From NCBI GenBank assembly GCA_937139605.1, contig CAKZQG010000007.1:111298-175297 (forward strand): a stretch of DNA of 64,000 bases, in the 5' to 3' direction. Origin of the DNA: an uncultured bacterium. GTDB lineage: Bacteria; DRYD01. The notes under the pieces were generated by a model. That model was given only the letters and a program-made list of their open reading frames with translations. It was not told where the DNA came from and did no database searches. Made by a program: the position numbers and the translations under genes. Below, in pieces: positions 40,546 through 50,623 of the stretch. The stretch's first letter is position 1, and each line of letters opens with the position of its first letter.

Positions 40546-41244
40546 TTATTTATATAAATTCTTTAAAATTTCATAATATAAGCGAGTATTTTTAGCATTT
40601 TCTTTATTTTCAGTATATTTTAAAGACTCATTATAATAGTCCCAAGCTTCTTTATATTTTTTCAATTCATAAGCAGAAAAAGCTAAAAATCTATATAATT
40701 TTAAAGCATCAGTTCTATCTAAAATTACTTTATTTTTACTAATTAATTCTTCTGTTTTTAAATAATATTTATAACTTTCATTATAATTTTTTATTTTTTG
40801 GCTATATATCATAGCAGTAGTAAAATAGAGTTTATATTCATTAGGATTATTTTTTATACCTTCTTTAATAAAATCAATAGCTTCATAAGGTTTATCTAAG
40901 AAAAAAGCCAATTGATAAGCCCCAAAATCATAAGCATCTACAAAATTCGGATTTAATATCGTTATTAATCTCGCATAATAAACAATTTCTGGTAAATTAT
41001 TAATAGTAGTTAACCCAGAATAATGTATAAAAAATTCTGTTCTTATCCAAAAGTATGCAGCTAAAGTATATCTTATATTACCTAAAGAATAAACAATAAC
41101 TTCATAAAATTTTAAATTCTTTTGATAATCTTCTTTTAACCCTAAATAATTACTCTTAAACAAAAAAATAGAATTAATTAATGCTATAAAAAAAGATAAT
41201 AACAAAATAAAGATATACTTTAAATCTTTCTTAATATTATCCAT
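40546..41244 (-). CDS. TPR-type membrane-anchored protein
   Basis: N-terminal TM and TPR-like helices (NPNEYKLYFTTAMIYSQ; YKEAWDYYNESLKY). Confidence 0.65.
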   Translation of the reverse strand: MDNIKKDLKYIFILLLSFFIALINSIFLFKSNYLGLKEDYQKNLKFYEVIVYSLGNIRYTLAAYFWIRTEFFIHYSGLTTINNLPEIVYYARLITILNPNFVDAYDFGAYQLAFFLDKPYEAIDFIKEGIKNNPNEYKLYFTTAMIYSQKIKNYNESYKYYLKTEELISKNKVILDRTDALKLYRFLAFSAYELKKYKEAWDYYNESLKYTENKENAKNTRLYYEILKNLYK

Positions 41245-41539
41245 ATTTTTTTAAATATAACTCTCTGATTATAAAAGAAATAATAATAAATAAAAGAGAT
41301 AATTTTAGCATTTTTAGAGATGAGTCATAAGGTAATCTATAAGGTTGTTGCTCAAATTCAGATTCAAAATAAGCAAGAGAACCTTCATCTTCATCATGAT
41401 GATGCTCATTATGAGTATAAGAAACAAAATTTTGTTGTTGAAATTGATAAACTCCTGTTTTAGCTAAAAACCAAGGAATAATAAAATACAAAATTAAACT
41501 TATTATTAAGATCAAAACAATCTTAAAAATTTTATTCAT
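41237..41539 (-). CDS. Two-TM small membrane protein with His/Asp/Glu-rich loop
   Basis: YTHNEHHHDEDEG between two hydrophobic segments. Confidence 0.6.
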   Translation of the reverse strand: MNKIFKIVLILIISLILYFIIPWFLAKTGVYQFQQQNFVSYTHNEHHHDEDEGSLAYFESEFEQQPYRLPYDSSLKMLKLSLLFIIISFIIRELYLKKYG

Positions 41540-41541
41540 AA

Positions 41542-41571
41542 TTTATTTCCAAATTATTTATTTCCAAATTA
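41542..41571. repeat. 15-bp exact tandem duplication spanning nuoA-like stop codon
   Basis: TTTATTTCCAAATTA x2. Confidence 0.85.
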
Positions 41572-41980
41572 AAGCATTCTTAGCAATAGCATAATATAAA
41601 CCAACCAATAAAACAACAATAAAAACGAACATTTCAATAATAACAGCTATCCCAAATTCTCTAATACTTAAAACCCACGGAATAAAGAATAAAACTTCTA
41701 TATCAAAAATGACAAACAATATAGCATACATATAATAATGAATATTATATTGAAACCTAGCAGGTAAAGGAGAAAGTTCCCCTGATTCATAGGGTTTATA
41801 TCTCCATTTTTTTAAAATCTTTGTTTTTTGATTCCTATCTTCCCAATCCTTAGGAGCAAGTATTAACGGAATAATTAAATCAAAAATACTAAAAAATATA
41901 GCAAAACCAGTTATAAAAAATATAAAAAAATAACCAAAATTATAATTAATTAAACTACCTTCCATAATACATACCCCCAT
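41558..41980 (-). CDS. nuoA: NADH-quinone oxidoreductase subunit A-like
   Basis: LPARFQYNIHYYMYAILFVIFDIEVLFFIPWVLSIREFG. Confidence 0.88.
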   Translation of the reverse strand: MGVCIMEGSLINYNFGYFFIFFITGFAIFFSIFDLIIPLILAPKDWEDRNQKTKILKKWRYKPYESGELSPLPARFQYNIHYYMYAILFVIFDIEVLFFIPWVLSIREFGIAVIIEMFVFIVVLLVGLYYAIAKNALIWK

Positions 41981-41996
41981 TATTTACTTTAAAATA

Positions 41997-43025
41997 TTAT
42001 TTACTTTTAACATCTAATTTAACCTTAATAACTTTTCTAACACTACCAGAATATAAAGTTACAGTTATATAATCTCCTGGTTTCTTAGATTCAACTAATA
42101 GTTTAAATTTACTAATACTATCTACTAACTGATCATTTATTTTAATAATAATATCACCAGGAGAAATTCCATATTTTTCAGCAGGGCTATCAGGATAGAC
42201 TGTTTTAACATAAATTCCGTAATTAACAGGGAAAGCATATCTTTCAGCCAAAGCAGGAGTAATCTCAATAGGCTCAATACCTAACCAAGCTCTAGTAGGT
42301 ATTAGTTTATGTCCTTTTAATATATCTTCTGCAACATATCTTGCTCTATTAGAAGTAATAGCAAATCCCATACCCTCAGCACCACTTTTTCCTCTATAAA
42401 CTAAAGTATTAACTCCAACTACTTCTCCATTTAAATTAATTAATGGTCCCCCAGAATTACCTCTGTTAATAGCAGCATCAGTTTGAATCAAATTTTCATA
42501 AATCCTATTATCAGCTTTTATATTTCTGTTTAAACCGCTAACAATACCAGAGGTAGCAGTCCAACCAAAATTCAAAGGATTACCAACAGCTACAACAGTT
42601 TGCCCAATTTTTAATTTAGAAGCATCTGCAAAATTAGCAGGAACTAAATTCAAATTACTAGGATCTACCTTTAAAACCGCTATATCATACTGATCTGAGT
42701 AATCTATTAAAACAGCTGTTTTTTTCTTCCCATCATAAAAAGTTACAGTAATTACTTCAGTATCTTTAACCACATGAGCATTTGTGATAATATGCCCTTG
42801 TTTAGAATAGATTATCCCAGAACCTAATTCCTTAGGTTTTCCTTCAGTAGACCATGCATCTATTCTAACAACCGATAGCTTTATTTTATTTATAGCATTT
42901 ATAACTTTTTCTTCATGCTCAGTATATGCTTTTTGAGTATTAGCTTTTTCTAAATAAAATATATATACAAATTGAAAAACAATAATGATTATTAGAAAAA
43001 TATTTATTTTTGATTTATTAGTCAT
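41997..43025 (-). CDS. HtrA/DegP-family trypsin-like protease with PDZ domain
   Basis: ITNAHVV, YDIAVLKVD, IQTDAAINRGNSGGPLINLNGEVVGVNT, PDZ C-terminus. Confidence 0.94.
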   Translation of the reverse strand: MTNKSKINIFLIIIIVFQFVYIFYLEKANTQKAYTEHEEKVINAINKIKLSVVRIDAWSTEGKPKELGSGIIYSKQGHIITNAHVVKDTEVITVTFYDGKKKTAVLIDYSDQYDIAVLKVDPSNLNLVPANFADASKLKIGQTVVAVGNPLNFGWTATSGIVSGLNRNIKADNRIYENLIQTDAAINRGNSGGPLINLNGEVVGVNTLVYRGKSGAEGMGFAITSNRARYVAEDILKGHKLIPTRAWLGIEPIEITPALAERYAFPVNYGIYVKTVYPDSPAEKYGISPGDIIIKINDQLVDSISKFKLLVESKKPGDYITVTLYSGSVRKVIKVKLDVKSK

Positions 43026-43034
43026 AATAAATAG

Positions 43035-43106
43035 AGGCGACGCCGGGATTCGAACCCGGGAATCAAGGCTTTGCAGGCCCCTGCCTTGCCACTTGGCTAC
43101 GTCGCC
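43035..43106 (-). tRNA. tRNA-Cys (anticodon GCA)
   Basis: Minus GGCGACGTAGCCAAGTGGCAAGGCAGGGGCCTGCAAAGCC...GGTTCGAATCCCGGCGTCGCC. Confidence 0.95.
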
Positions 43107-43127
43107 AAACCCCTTTTTATTATTCTA

Positions 43128-44384
43128 CTAAAATCTTGTTACCCCTTGTATAATACTACTTATCGGTAAAAATACAGCTAGTAAAATAATAGCAACAATA
43201 AAACCTACAAAAACTATTAACATAGGTTCAAATAAAGATAATAACACATCTATTTTCTCTTTTATTTCAAATTCCAAATTATAACATATTTTATCTAACA
43301 ATCTATCTAACTCTCCTGTTTCTTCCCCTGTTTTAACCATATCCAAAAAAAATGGATCAAAAAATTTAGTTTTATACATAGCAACTGTTAGATACTCTCC
43401 TTCTTTTAAAAATCTTTGCATTTTAATTATAATTTTTTTTAATATCCCACTATTAAAAGATTCTTCTAGATTTTTTAGGCCTTCTAAAAATGACATCCCA
43501 CTTCTATAAATTAATAAAAAAGCTCTAGCTAACCTTAATTCATATATCTTATACATAATATTCCCAATATAAGGCAAACTAAATAAAAATAACTCAATTT
43601 TTTCCTTAAAAGCAGGGGACAATTCCTCAAAAATCCTTAATAAGGTATAAATAAAAAATCCACCAACAAAGCCAATAGCTAAAATTATAGGATTCCCTAA
43701 AACATTAGAAACTATTAATAAAATTTTAGTTAATAAAGGAATTTCTACTTCAAAACCTTGCAATATTTCAAATAATTTAGGAAATATAAAAACAATTAAT
43801 CCCCAAGTTATTAATATGCTTACTATTATAATCAATAAAGGATAAATTAAGGAAGAAATCAATTTAGTTCTAACTTTATATTCTTCTTCAGTATACTTAG
43901 CTAATTCATCCATAATATCAGATAACTGCCCCGTTTTTTCCCCTATTTTTATTAAAGATACATAAATAGGAGAAAATATATCAGTATATCTTTCTAAAGC
44001 ATTACTTATAGCATATCCGCTCCTTAAGTTCTCTTTTATAACTAAACAAATAAGCGCTAATTTTTTATTAGTAGTAGTTAGTGCAATAACATCAAACAAA
44101 CGAGAAACTGGGAAACCAGCTTTAAGCATTTCACTTACCATCCGCGTAAATAACATAACATCATTTTTCGTCAATTTAACAAAATTCTTTATAAAAAAAT
44201 ATTGAAAACTTTTTAATTCCCCTACTTTTACTTTAGTATATCCAAATGAATTCAATAGCTTTATAGCTTCTTTTTCATTTAATGCTTCAATAAAACCTGC
44301 ATATCTTGATCCCTGTTGATCATAGGCAACATAATTAAACAATTTCCCTTTTTTTTCTTTTTTTAATACTTTGGATACACTCAC
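43128..44384 (-). CDS. Type IV pilus/T2SS inner-membrane protein (PilC/GspF paralogue)
   Basis: FNYVAYDQQGSRYAGFIEALNEKEA, FTRMVSEMLKAGFPVSRLFDVIA, SLFEPMLIVFVGFIVAIILLAVFLPI. Confidence 0.9.
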   Translation of the reverse strand: MSVSKVLKKEKKGKLFNYVAYDQQGSRYAGFIEALNEKEAIKLLNSFGYTKVKVGELKSFQYFFIKNFVKLTKNDVMLFTRMVSEMLKAGFPVSRLFDVIALTTTNKKLALICLVIKENLRSGYAISNALERYTDIFSPIYVSLIKIGEKTGQLSDIMDELAKYTEEEYKVRTKLISSLIYPLLIIIVSILITWGLIVFIFPKLFEILQGFEVEIPLLTKILLIVSNVLGNPIILAIGFVGGFFIYTLLRIFEELSPAFKEKIELFLFSLPYIGNIMYKIYELRLARAFLLIYRSGMSFLEGLKNLEESFNSGILKKIIIKMQRFLKEGEYLTVAMYKTKFFDPFFLDMVKTGEETGELDRLLDKICYNLEFEIKEKIDVLLSLFEPMLIVFVGFIVAIILLAVFLPISSIIQGVTRF

Positions 44385-44430
44385 TAAAAATTCACCTACC
44401 TAATGATAATATCAAAATTAATAAGATATT

Positions 44431-45507
44431 CTATTCTCTAGACCCTACACGTGCTTTCATTTCTTGTGGATTACTAGATCTTGCGATAGCTTCTTCAGCT
44501 GTTATCTTATTTTCTTTCCATAAATCATATAAAGCTTGATCCATAGTCTGCATTCCAATTTGCCTATTAGTTTGCATAATAGCTTTAAGTTGATGTACTT
44601 TTCCTTCTCTTATTATATTTTTAACAGCAGCATTAGCTATTAGCACTTCGCAAGCTAAAACCCTACCACTACCTGTAGCAGAAGGAATAAGCTGCTGACT
44701 AATTATAGCTTCCAAAACTCCCGCTAATTGAATTCTTACCTGTTGCTGTTGATGAGTAGGAAATACATCTATTATTCTATCTATAGTTTGAGGTGCATCT
44801 ATTGTATGTAAAGTAGATAAAACTAAATGCCCAGTTTCAGCAGCAGTTAATACTCCACTAATTGTTTCTAAATCCCTCATCTCCCCAACTAATATAACAT
44901 CTGGATCTTCTCTTAAAGCAGATCTTAAAGCATTAGCAAATGAATAAGTATCAACCCCTAATTCCCTTTGATTTATCATTGATTTTTTATGAGTATGAAT
45001 AAATTCTATAGGATCTTCTATTGTTAAGATATGTTCATTCCTTGTAGAATTTATTATATCAATTATAGCGGCTAAAGTAGTAGATTTTCCTACCCCAGTA
45101 GGTCCCGTTACTAAAACCAATCCACTTCTTTTTTTAGCTAATTCATTAACTATATCAGGTAACCCTAATTCAGAAGGAGTTTTAATAATATTAGGAATAG
45201 ATCTAAAAGCAGCAGACACTGCTCCCCTTTGCTTAAATACATTTAATCTAAATCTCCCATAACCTGCTATACCATATGAAGTATCTAATTCCAAATCTCT
45301 TTCAAATTTTTCTCGCTGCTTATCATTAAGTATAGCATATATTAATCTTCTGGTATCTTCAGGTTTAAGTCGAGGAAACTCAGTAGGTGTTAATCTCCCA
45401 TCTATTCTTAACATAGGAGGTAAGCCAGCAGTTATATGTAAATCACTTGCATTTCTTTCAATTGCTATTTTCAATAATTGATCTATTGATAATATTTCAG
45501 TAGCCAT
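44431..45507 (-). CDS. pilT: Twitching motility ATPase PilT
   Basis: NASDLHITAGLPPMLRIDG, GPTGVGKSTTLAAIID, LREDPDVILVGEMRDLETI, TGHLVLSTLHT. Confidence 0.95.
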   Translation of the reverse strand: MATEILSIDQLLKIAIERNASDLHITAGLPPMLRIDGRLTPTEFPRLKPEDTRRLIYAILNDKQREKFERDLELDTSYGIAGYGRFRLNVFKQRGAVSAAFRSIPNIIKTPSELGLPDIVNELAKKRSGLVLVTGPTGVGKSTTLAAIIDIINSTRNEHILTIEDPIEFIHTHKKSMINQRELGVDTYSFANALRSALREDPDVILVGEMRDLETISGVLTAAETGHLVLSTLHTIDAPQTIDRIIDVFPTHQQQQVRIQLAGVLEAIISQQLIPSATGSGRVLACEVLIANAAVKNIIREGKVHQLKAIMQTNRQIGMQTMDQALYDLWKENKITAEEAIARSSNPQEMKARVGSRE

Positions 45508-45544
45508 AAAATACCCCCTTTTATTTTAATTAATCCTTCTTTAA

Positions 45545-46489
45545 TTATTTTATTATCTTATTATTAACTATTGGAACATTAACTTTATTTATTACTTCAA
45601 TAACAAATCTCAATAAATCGGAATATTTATTATAATCTTTTAAGATAACTCTATGAGCCAAAACAAAAGGTAAAGTATTTTTAATATCATCAGGAATAAC
45701 ATAGTCCCTACCTTCTAAAAATGCAAAACTACCAGCAACTCTTAAAGAATGTAGTAAAGCTCTTGGACTTGGTGGTAAATAAACTCTATTATCATTATGT
45801 AATAAATCAAATATATTTATAACATAATCGACAATATTTTGTTCAATATATATTTTTTTCACTTCTTCAAAAGCTTGTAAAATATCATCTTTATTTATTT
45901 TCCTTTGAATACTATAATTAGAATTACTCCATAAATATAAATCAACTATTTTAAATAATTCTTGTTTAGAAGGGTAACCTAGGTTTATTTTCATTAGAAA
46001 TCTATCTAGTTGTGCTTCTATTAAAGGGTAAGCACCCGCTAATTCTAAAGGATTTTCAGTAGCTATAACAAAAAAAGGGATAGGTAAAATATAAGTTTTT
46101 CCATCAATGGTAGCCTGACGTTCTTCCATTACTTCTAAAAGTGCACTCTGAGATTTAGGAGGTATCCTATTTATTTCATCTACTAATAATATATTAGTAA
46201 AAACTGGCCCTGGCTTAAAATCAAATTCCATTGTTTTAGGATTATATATACTCAAACCAGTTATATCAGTTGCTAATAAATCAGGACTTCCTTGGATTCT
46301 TTTAAATGTTAAATCTAAGGATGTTGCTATTATTTTAGATAGTGTAGTCTTACCTACTCCAGGAACATCCTCTATTAATAAATGCCCCTTTGATAATAAA
46401 CAACTAAATATCAACTTCAATATATTTTTTGAAGTAAAAAATATACTGCTTATTTCTTCAATTACATCTTTAAATTTATTATAAATCAT
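45545..46489 (-). CDS. MoxR-family AAA+ ATPase
   Basis: GHLLIEDVPGVGKTTLSK, LLVDEINRIPPKSQSALLEVMEERQATIDG. Confidence 0.93.
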   Translation of the reverse strand: MIYNKFKDVIEEISSIFFTSKNILKLIFSCLLSKGHLLIEDVPGVGKTTLSKIIATSLDLTFKRIQGSPDLLATDITGLSIYNPKTMEFDFKPGPVFTNILLVDEINRIPPKSQSALLEVMEERQATIDGKTYILPIPFFVIATENPLELAGAYPLIEAQLDRFLMKINLGYPSKQELFKIVDLYLWSNSNYSIQRKINKDDILQAFEEVKKIYIEQNIVDYVINIFDLLHNDNRVYLPPSPRALLHSLRVAGSFAFLEGRDYVIPDDIKNTLPFVLAHRVILKDYNKYSDLLRFVIEVINKVNVPIVNNKIIK

Positions 46490-46658
46490 AATAATTCAAT
46501 TCCCCTTACTATTAATTTTTGATATTATAACAATATTATCCTGCTTTTTTATTAAAACTACTAAAGGATTTTAAAAATTAATTTATAATAAAAAAATAGG
46601 AAAACAAAAAATAAAATAAAAAATAACAAAAAAATCAAAATAAGGAGTGGTTTTATAA

Positions 46659-47591
46659 ATGACTTTAATATTAAACTCTTTTAAAGATATTAAAAAAACC
46701 CTTAAAGACTTATACTATCCTGTAGATTCAAAAATGCTAAACGAAAGAATAGAAATTCTATCAAAAAGGAGTATAAAAAAAGACTCCAAAATAAAAGGAT
46801 TAAAAATTTTAATAAGTTGTATGGATTTAACTACGTTAGAAGGGAAAGATACACCTAGTAAAGTTAAAATGCTATGTGAAAAAGCCAAAAGACCACATTC
46901 AGATCCTGATATCCCATCAGTAGCAGCAGTATGTGTTTATCCTTCATTAGTAAAAGTTGCAAAAGATTCCTTAAAGAATACCAATATAAAAGTTGCTACT
47001 GTAGCAACATATTTTCCTAGTTCCCAAACAAGCTTAGATGTAAAACTCAAAGATACAGAATATTCCTTAAAACAAGGAGCAGATGAAGTTGATATAGTTA
47101 TTAACAGAAATGCTTTCCTAAGTGGGAAATATGATATAGTTTATGATGAAATAGCTAAAGCTAAAGAATTGTGCTTATCGTATAACGCCAAACTTAAAGT
47201 AATTTTAGAAACAGGGGAATTAGCTACATATGATCAAGTTAAAAAAGCCAGTTTATTAGCTATATTATCTGGTGCAGATTTCATAAAAACTTCAACAGGT
47301 AAGATCTCACCTGCTGCTACTTTACAAGATTTCCTAGTTATGTTATATGCAATCAAAGATTATTATTATTACACAGGGCAAAAAATAGGGATTAAACCAG
47401 CAGGAGGCATAAAAACCGCAAAAGAAGCTCTAAAATATTTAGTGGTTCTTAATGAAACTTTAGGAGATTATTTCATAACTCCAACACTCTTTAGAATAGG
47501 TGCAAGCTCACTATTAAATGATATTCTAATGCAAATAATTAAAGAAAAAACAGGTAGATATCAAAATGAAGATTACTTCTCTAAAGATTAA
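46659..47591 (+). CDS. deoC: Deoxyribose-phosphate aldolase
   Basis: MDLTTLEGKDTPSKV, GADEVDIVINRNAFLSG, DFIKTSTGK, GIKPAGGIKT. Confidence 0.92.
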   Translation: MTLILNSFKDIKKTLKDLYYPVDSKMLNERIEILSKRSIKKDSKIKGLKILISCMDLTTLEGKDTPSKVKMLCEKAKRPHSDPDIPSVAAVCVYPSLVKVAKDSLKNTNIKVATVATYFPSSQTSLDVKLKDTEYSLKQGADEVDIVINRNAFLSGKYDIVYDEIAKAKELCLSYNAKLKVILETGELATYDQVKKASLLAILSGADFIKTSTGKISPAATLQDFLVMLYAIKDYYYYTGQKIGIKPAGGIKTAKEALKYLVVLNETLGDYFITPTLFRIGASSLLNDILMQIIKEKTGRYQNEDYFSKD

Positions 47592-47645
47592 AAAAATATT
47601 AAAATCAAATAGATAAATTTAAATTAAAGGGGTGTGATTATTTTT

Positions 47646-49226
47646 ATGAAACAAAATAAAAAAATAGAAGAAAATGTAAATATGCAAGATATAGAAAAAA
47701 CAATAGAATCAAATGGAAAAAACTTAAAAGAAGAAATATTAGAAGAAAAGTTAAGTCAAATAAAAGAATCAAAATTAAAAGAAGTTCCTGAATTAAGCTT
47801 TTATAATGTTTGGGACTATTCAACATCTTTAGAAGATAATTCTTATATAAAAATAAAAGAAAGATATGATTTATTTATAGGTGGTAAATGGATTAGTTCT
47901 AATAAGTATTTTAAAACAATAAATCCAGCAACTGAAGAAGTTTTATCAGAAATAGCTTATGCAGATCAAAAGGAAATAGATTTAGCAGTAAATAGCGCAA
48001 AAGAAGCTTTTGATAAATACTGGTCTAAACTTAAACCTACAGAAAGGGCAAAATACATATTCAGAATAGCAAGATTAATTCAAGAAAGATCAAGAGAACT
48101 AGCAATAATAGAAACAATGGATAATGGGAAACCAATAAGGGAAACAAGGGATTTTGATATACCTCAAGCTGCTCAACATTATTTTTACTACGCAGGTTGG
48201 GCAGATAAATTAGAATATGTACTAAAAGATGCTAAACCAATAGGAGTAGTTGGGCAAATAATACCTTGGAACTTTCCATTTTTAATGTTAGCGTGGAAAA
48301 TTGCTCCCGCTTTAGCTACAGGAAATACTGTAGTTATCAAACCTGCAGAATTAACACCTTTATCCGCTATGTTTTTAGCAGAAATAATTCAAGATGCAGA
48401 TTTACCTCCTGGAGTTGTTAATATAGTTAATGGAGATGGATATACAGGATCTTTAATAGTAAAACATCCTTTAATAAATAAAATAGCATTTACAGGATCT
48501 ACAGAAGTAGGAAAATTAATCCTAAAATCAATAAAAGGAACAAACAAAAAAGTAACTTTAGAACTTGGAGGTAAAGGACCATTAGTTATCTTAGAAGATG
48601 CTCCATTAGATCAAGCTATAGAAGCTGTTATAAGAGGAATTTATTTTAACCAAGGACATGTATGTTGTGCATCATCTAGAATATTAATCCAAGAATCAAT
48701 ATTAGATGAATTCATTCATAAATTAAAAGATAGAATAAAAACAATAAGAATTGGGAATCCTTTAGATAAAAACACAGATATGGGAGCAATTAATTCCAAA
48801 ATGCAATTGGAAAAAATTAAAACATATGTACAAATAGGAATAAATGAAGGTTGTAATATTTATCAATTAGAATGTAAATTACCATCTAAAGGGTACTGGT
48901 ATCCTCCTACATTCTTTACTAATGTTTCACAGTCTAATAAAATAGCGCAAGAAGAAATTTTTGGGCCAGTTCTAGCTATTTTAACATTTAGAGATCCAAA
49001 AGAAGCAATAGAAAAAGCAAATAATACTTTTTATGGATTATCTGCAGGTGTATGGACTAATAATCCTTCTAGACTATTAGAATTATCAAAACAAATAAAA
49101 GCAGGAGTTATCTGGGCTAACACTTATAACCAATTTGATCCAGCCTCTCCTTTTGGAGGTTATAAAGAAAGCGGATTTGGTAGAGAAGGCGGACTACATG
49201 GATTATTACCCTACTTAAATTTTTAA
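47646..49226 (+). CDS. Aldehyde dehydrogenase family protein
   Basis: VGQIIPWNFPFLMLAWKIAPALATGNTVVIKPAE, FTGSTEVGK, VTLELGGKGP, FNQGHVCCASSRI; the ATG at 47646 is more plausible than the track start. Confidence 0.94.
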   Translation: MKQNKKIEENVNMQDIEKTIESNGKNLKEEILEEKLSQIKESKLKEVPELSFYNVWDYSTSLEDNSYIKIKERYDLFIGGKWISSNKYFKTINPATEEVLSEIAYADQKEIDLAVNSAKEAFDKYWSKLKPTERAKYIFRIARLIQERSRELAIIETMDNGKPIRETRDFDIPQAAQHYFYYAGWADKLEYVLKDAKPIGVVGQIIPWNFPFLMLAWKIAPALATGNTVVIKPAELTPLSAMFLAEIIQDADLPPGVVNIVNGDGYTGSLIVKHPLINKIAFTGSTEVGKLILKSIKGTNKKVTLELGGKGPLVILEDAPLDQAIEAVIRGIYFNQGHVCCASSRILIQESILDEFIHKLKDRIKTIRIGNPLDKNTDMGAINSKMQLEKIKTYVQIGINEGCNIYQLECKLPSKGYWYPPTFFTNVSQSNKIAQEEIFGPVLAILTFRDPKEAIEKANNTFYGLSAGVWTNNPSRLLELSKQIKAGVIWANTYNQFDPASPFGGYKESGFGREGGLHGLLPYLNF

Positions 49227-49290
49227 TTTTTAATTTTTAAAATAAAAACTTTAAAACTAATCAAAATAAAGAGAGAGGAGGATATTTACA

Positions 49291-50352
49291 ATGTATTTTG
49301 AAAATCTTTATAATAAAGTAATGAATTTAGAAACCGATAATAATAGATTATTTAGTGCTACTCATGAAGAAATATTATCCGGATTAACTAGTGATATTTA
49401 TTTTATAAGAAGCGCTTATTTACTAGAAAAAGTTAATAAAATAGATACAGAGGTAGTAGCTGAAATCTTTGCAAATGATTACGGGGTCTTTGCAGGATTA
49501 CAAGAAGTATTATTTTTATTAAAAGATAAACACTTAGAAATAGAATCATTAAAAGAAGGAGATGAATTTGAGCCTTATGAAGTAGTTATGAGAATAAGAG
49601 CTAAGTACAGTCAATTTGGATATCTAGAAACAGTAATATTAGGGATTTTAGCAAGTAGTAGTAACTGGGCAACTGCCGCAAGATTGTGTAAAAATGAAGC
49701 TAAGGATAAAGTAGTATTATCCTTTGGAGCTAGATTTGTACATCCCGCCGTTGCTCCTGTTATGGAACGAGCAGCACTAATAGGAGGTGCTGATGACGTT
49801 AGTTGTATATTAGCAGCTAAATTATATAAAAAGCAGCCTAAAGGAACCATGCCTCATGCTTTCATTATTATCTTAAATGATACCCTAGAAGCCGCTAAAA
49901 TATACGATCAATTTGTAGAAAAAGAATTACCTAGAATAGTTTTAGTTGATACTTTTAAAGATGAAGTAGAAGAAGCTATAAGGATTGCAAAATATTTTAA
50001 AGAAATGGGAAAAAATTTGTATGCTATTAGATTAGATACTCCTAAAGAAAGAGGAAGAGTAACCCCAGAATTAGTTAAAGAAGTAAGAGCTAAATTAGAT
50101 TTAGAAGGATTTAAAGATGTTAAGATTGTAGTTTCTGGAGGATTAGATCCCGAAAGAATAAGGTTATTAAACCAAGCAGGGGCAGATATATTTGGGGTAG
50201 GCTCTTTTATTGCCTCTTATAATAAAATCCAAATGACAATGGATTTAAAAATGGTAAATGATAAACCTATTACTAAAAGAGGTAGAATCCCCGGTATAAC
50301 TCATAACCCTAAACTCCAAAAAATTAAATCTTTACTAACAAATCCCATATAA
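49291..50352 (+). CDS. Nicotinate phosphoribosyltransferase
   Basis: SFGARFVHPAVAPVMERAALIGGADDVSC, GTMPHAFI, SGGLDPERIRLLNQAGADIFGVGSFI. Confidence 0.88.
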   Translation: MYFENLYNKVMNLETDNNRLFSATHEEILSGLTSDIYFIRSAYLLEKVNKIDTEVVAEIFANDYGVFAGLQEVLFLLKDKHLEIESLKEGDEFEPYEVVMRIRAKYSQFGYLETVILGILASSSNWATAARLCKNEAKDKVVLSFGARFVHPAVAPVMERAALIGGADDVSCILAAKLYKKQPKGTMPHAFIIILNDTLEAAKIYDQFVEKELPRIVLVDTFKDEVEEAIRIAKYFKEMGKNLYAIRLDTPKERGRVTPELVKEVRAKLDLEGFKDVKIVVSGGLDPERIRLLNQAGADIFGVGSFIASYNKIQMTMDLKMVNDKPITKRGRIPGITHNPKLQKIKSLLTNPI

Positions 50353-50623
50353 ATATTAAAAATAACATCATTAAAAAATTTTTATTATCTTTAAAAATAA
50401 AAATAAATTTATAATAAAATTTTACAAACAAATATTTTTAAATTAATTTATTGATTCTTTCTCTAAAAATCCTATATTTTATCTATTCTTCCAAAACACA
50501 TTAAAGGACTCAAATTAAGAAAAAAACCCAAAACCCTCTAACTTACAAAAATATAAGATGCTTTCTAAGCTATTTTTATTCCTATTACAAAAATCTATTT
50601 AAATTTGCTTTATTTACTTCTAA

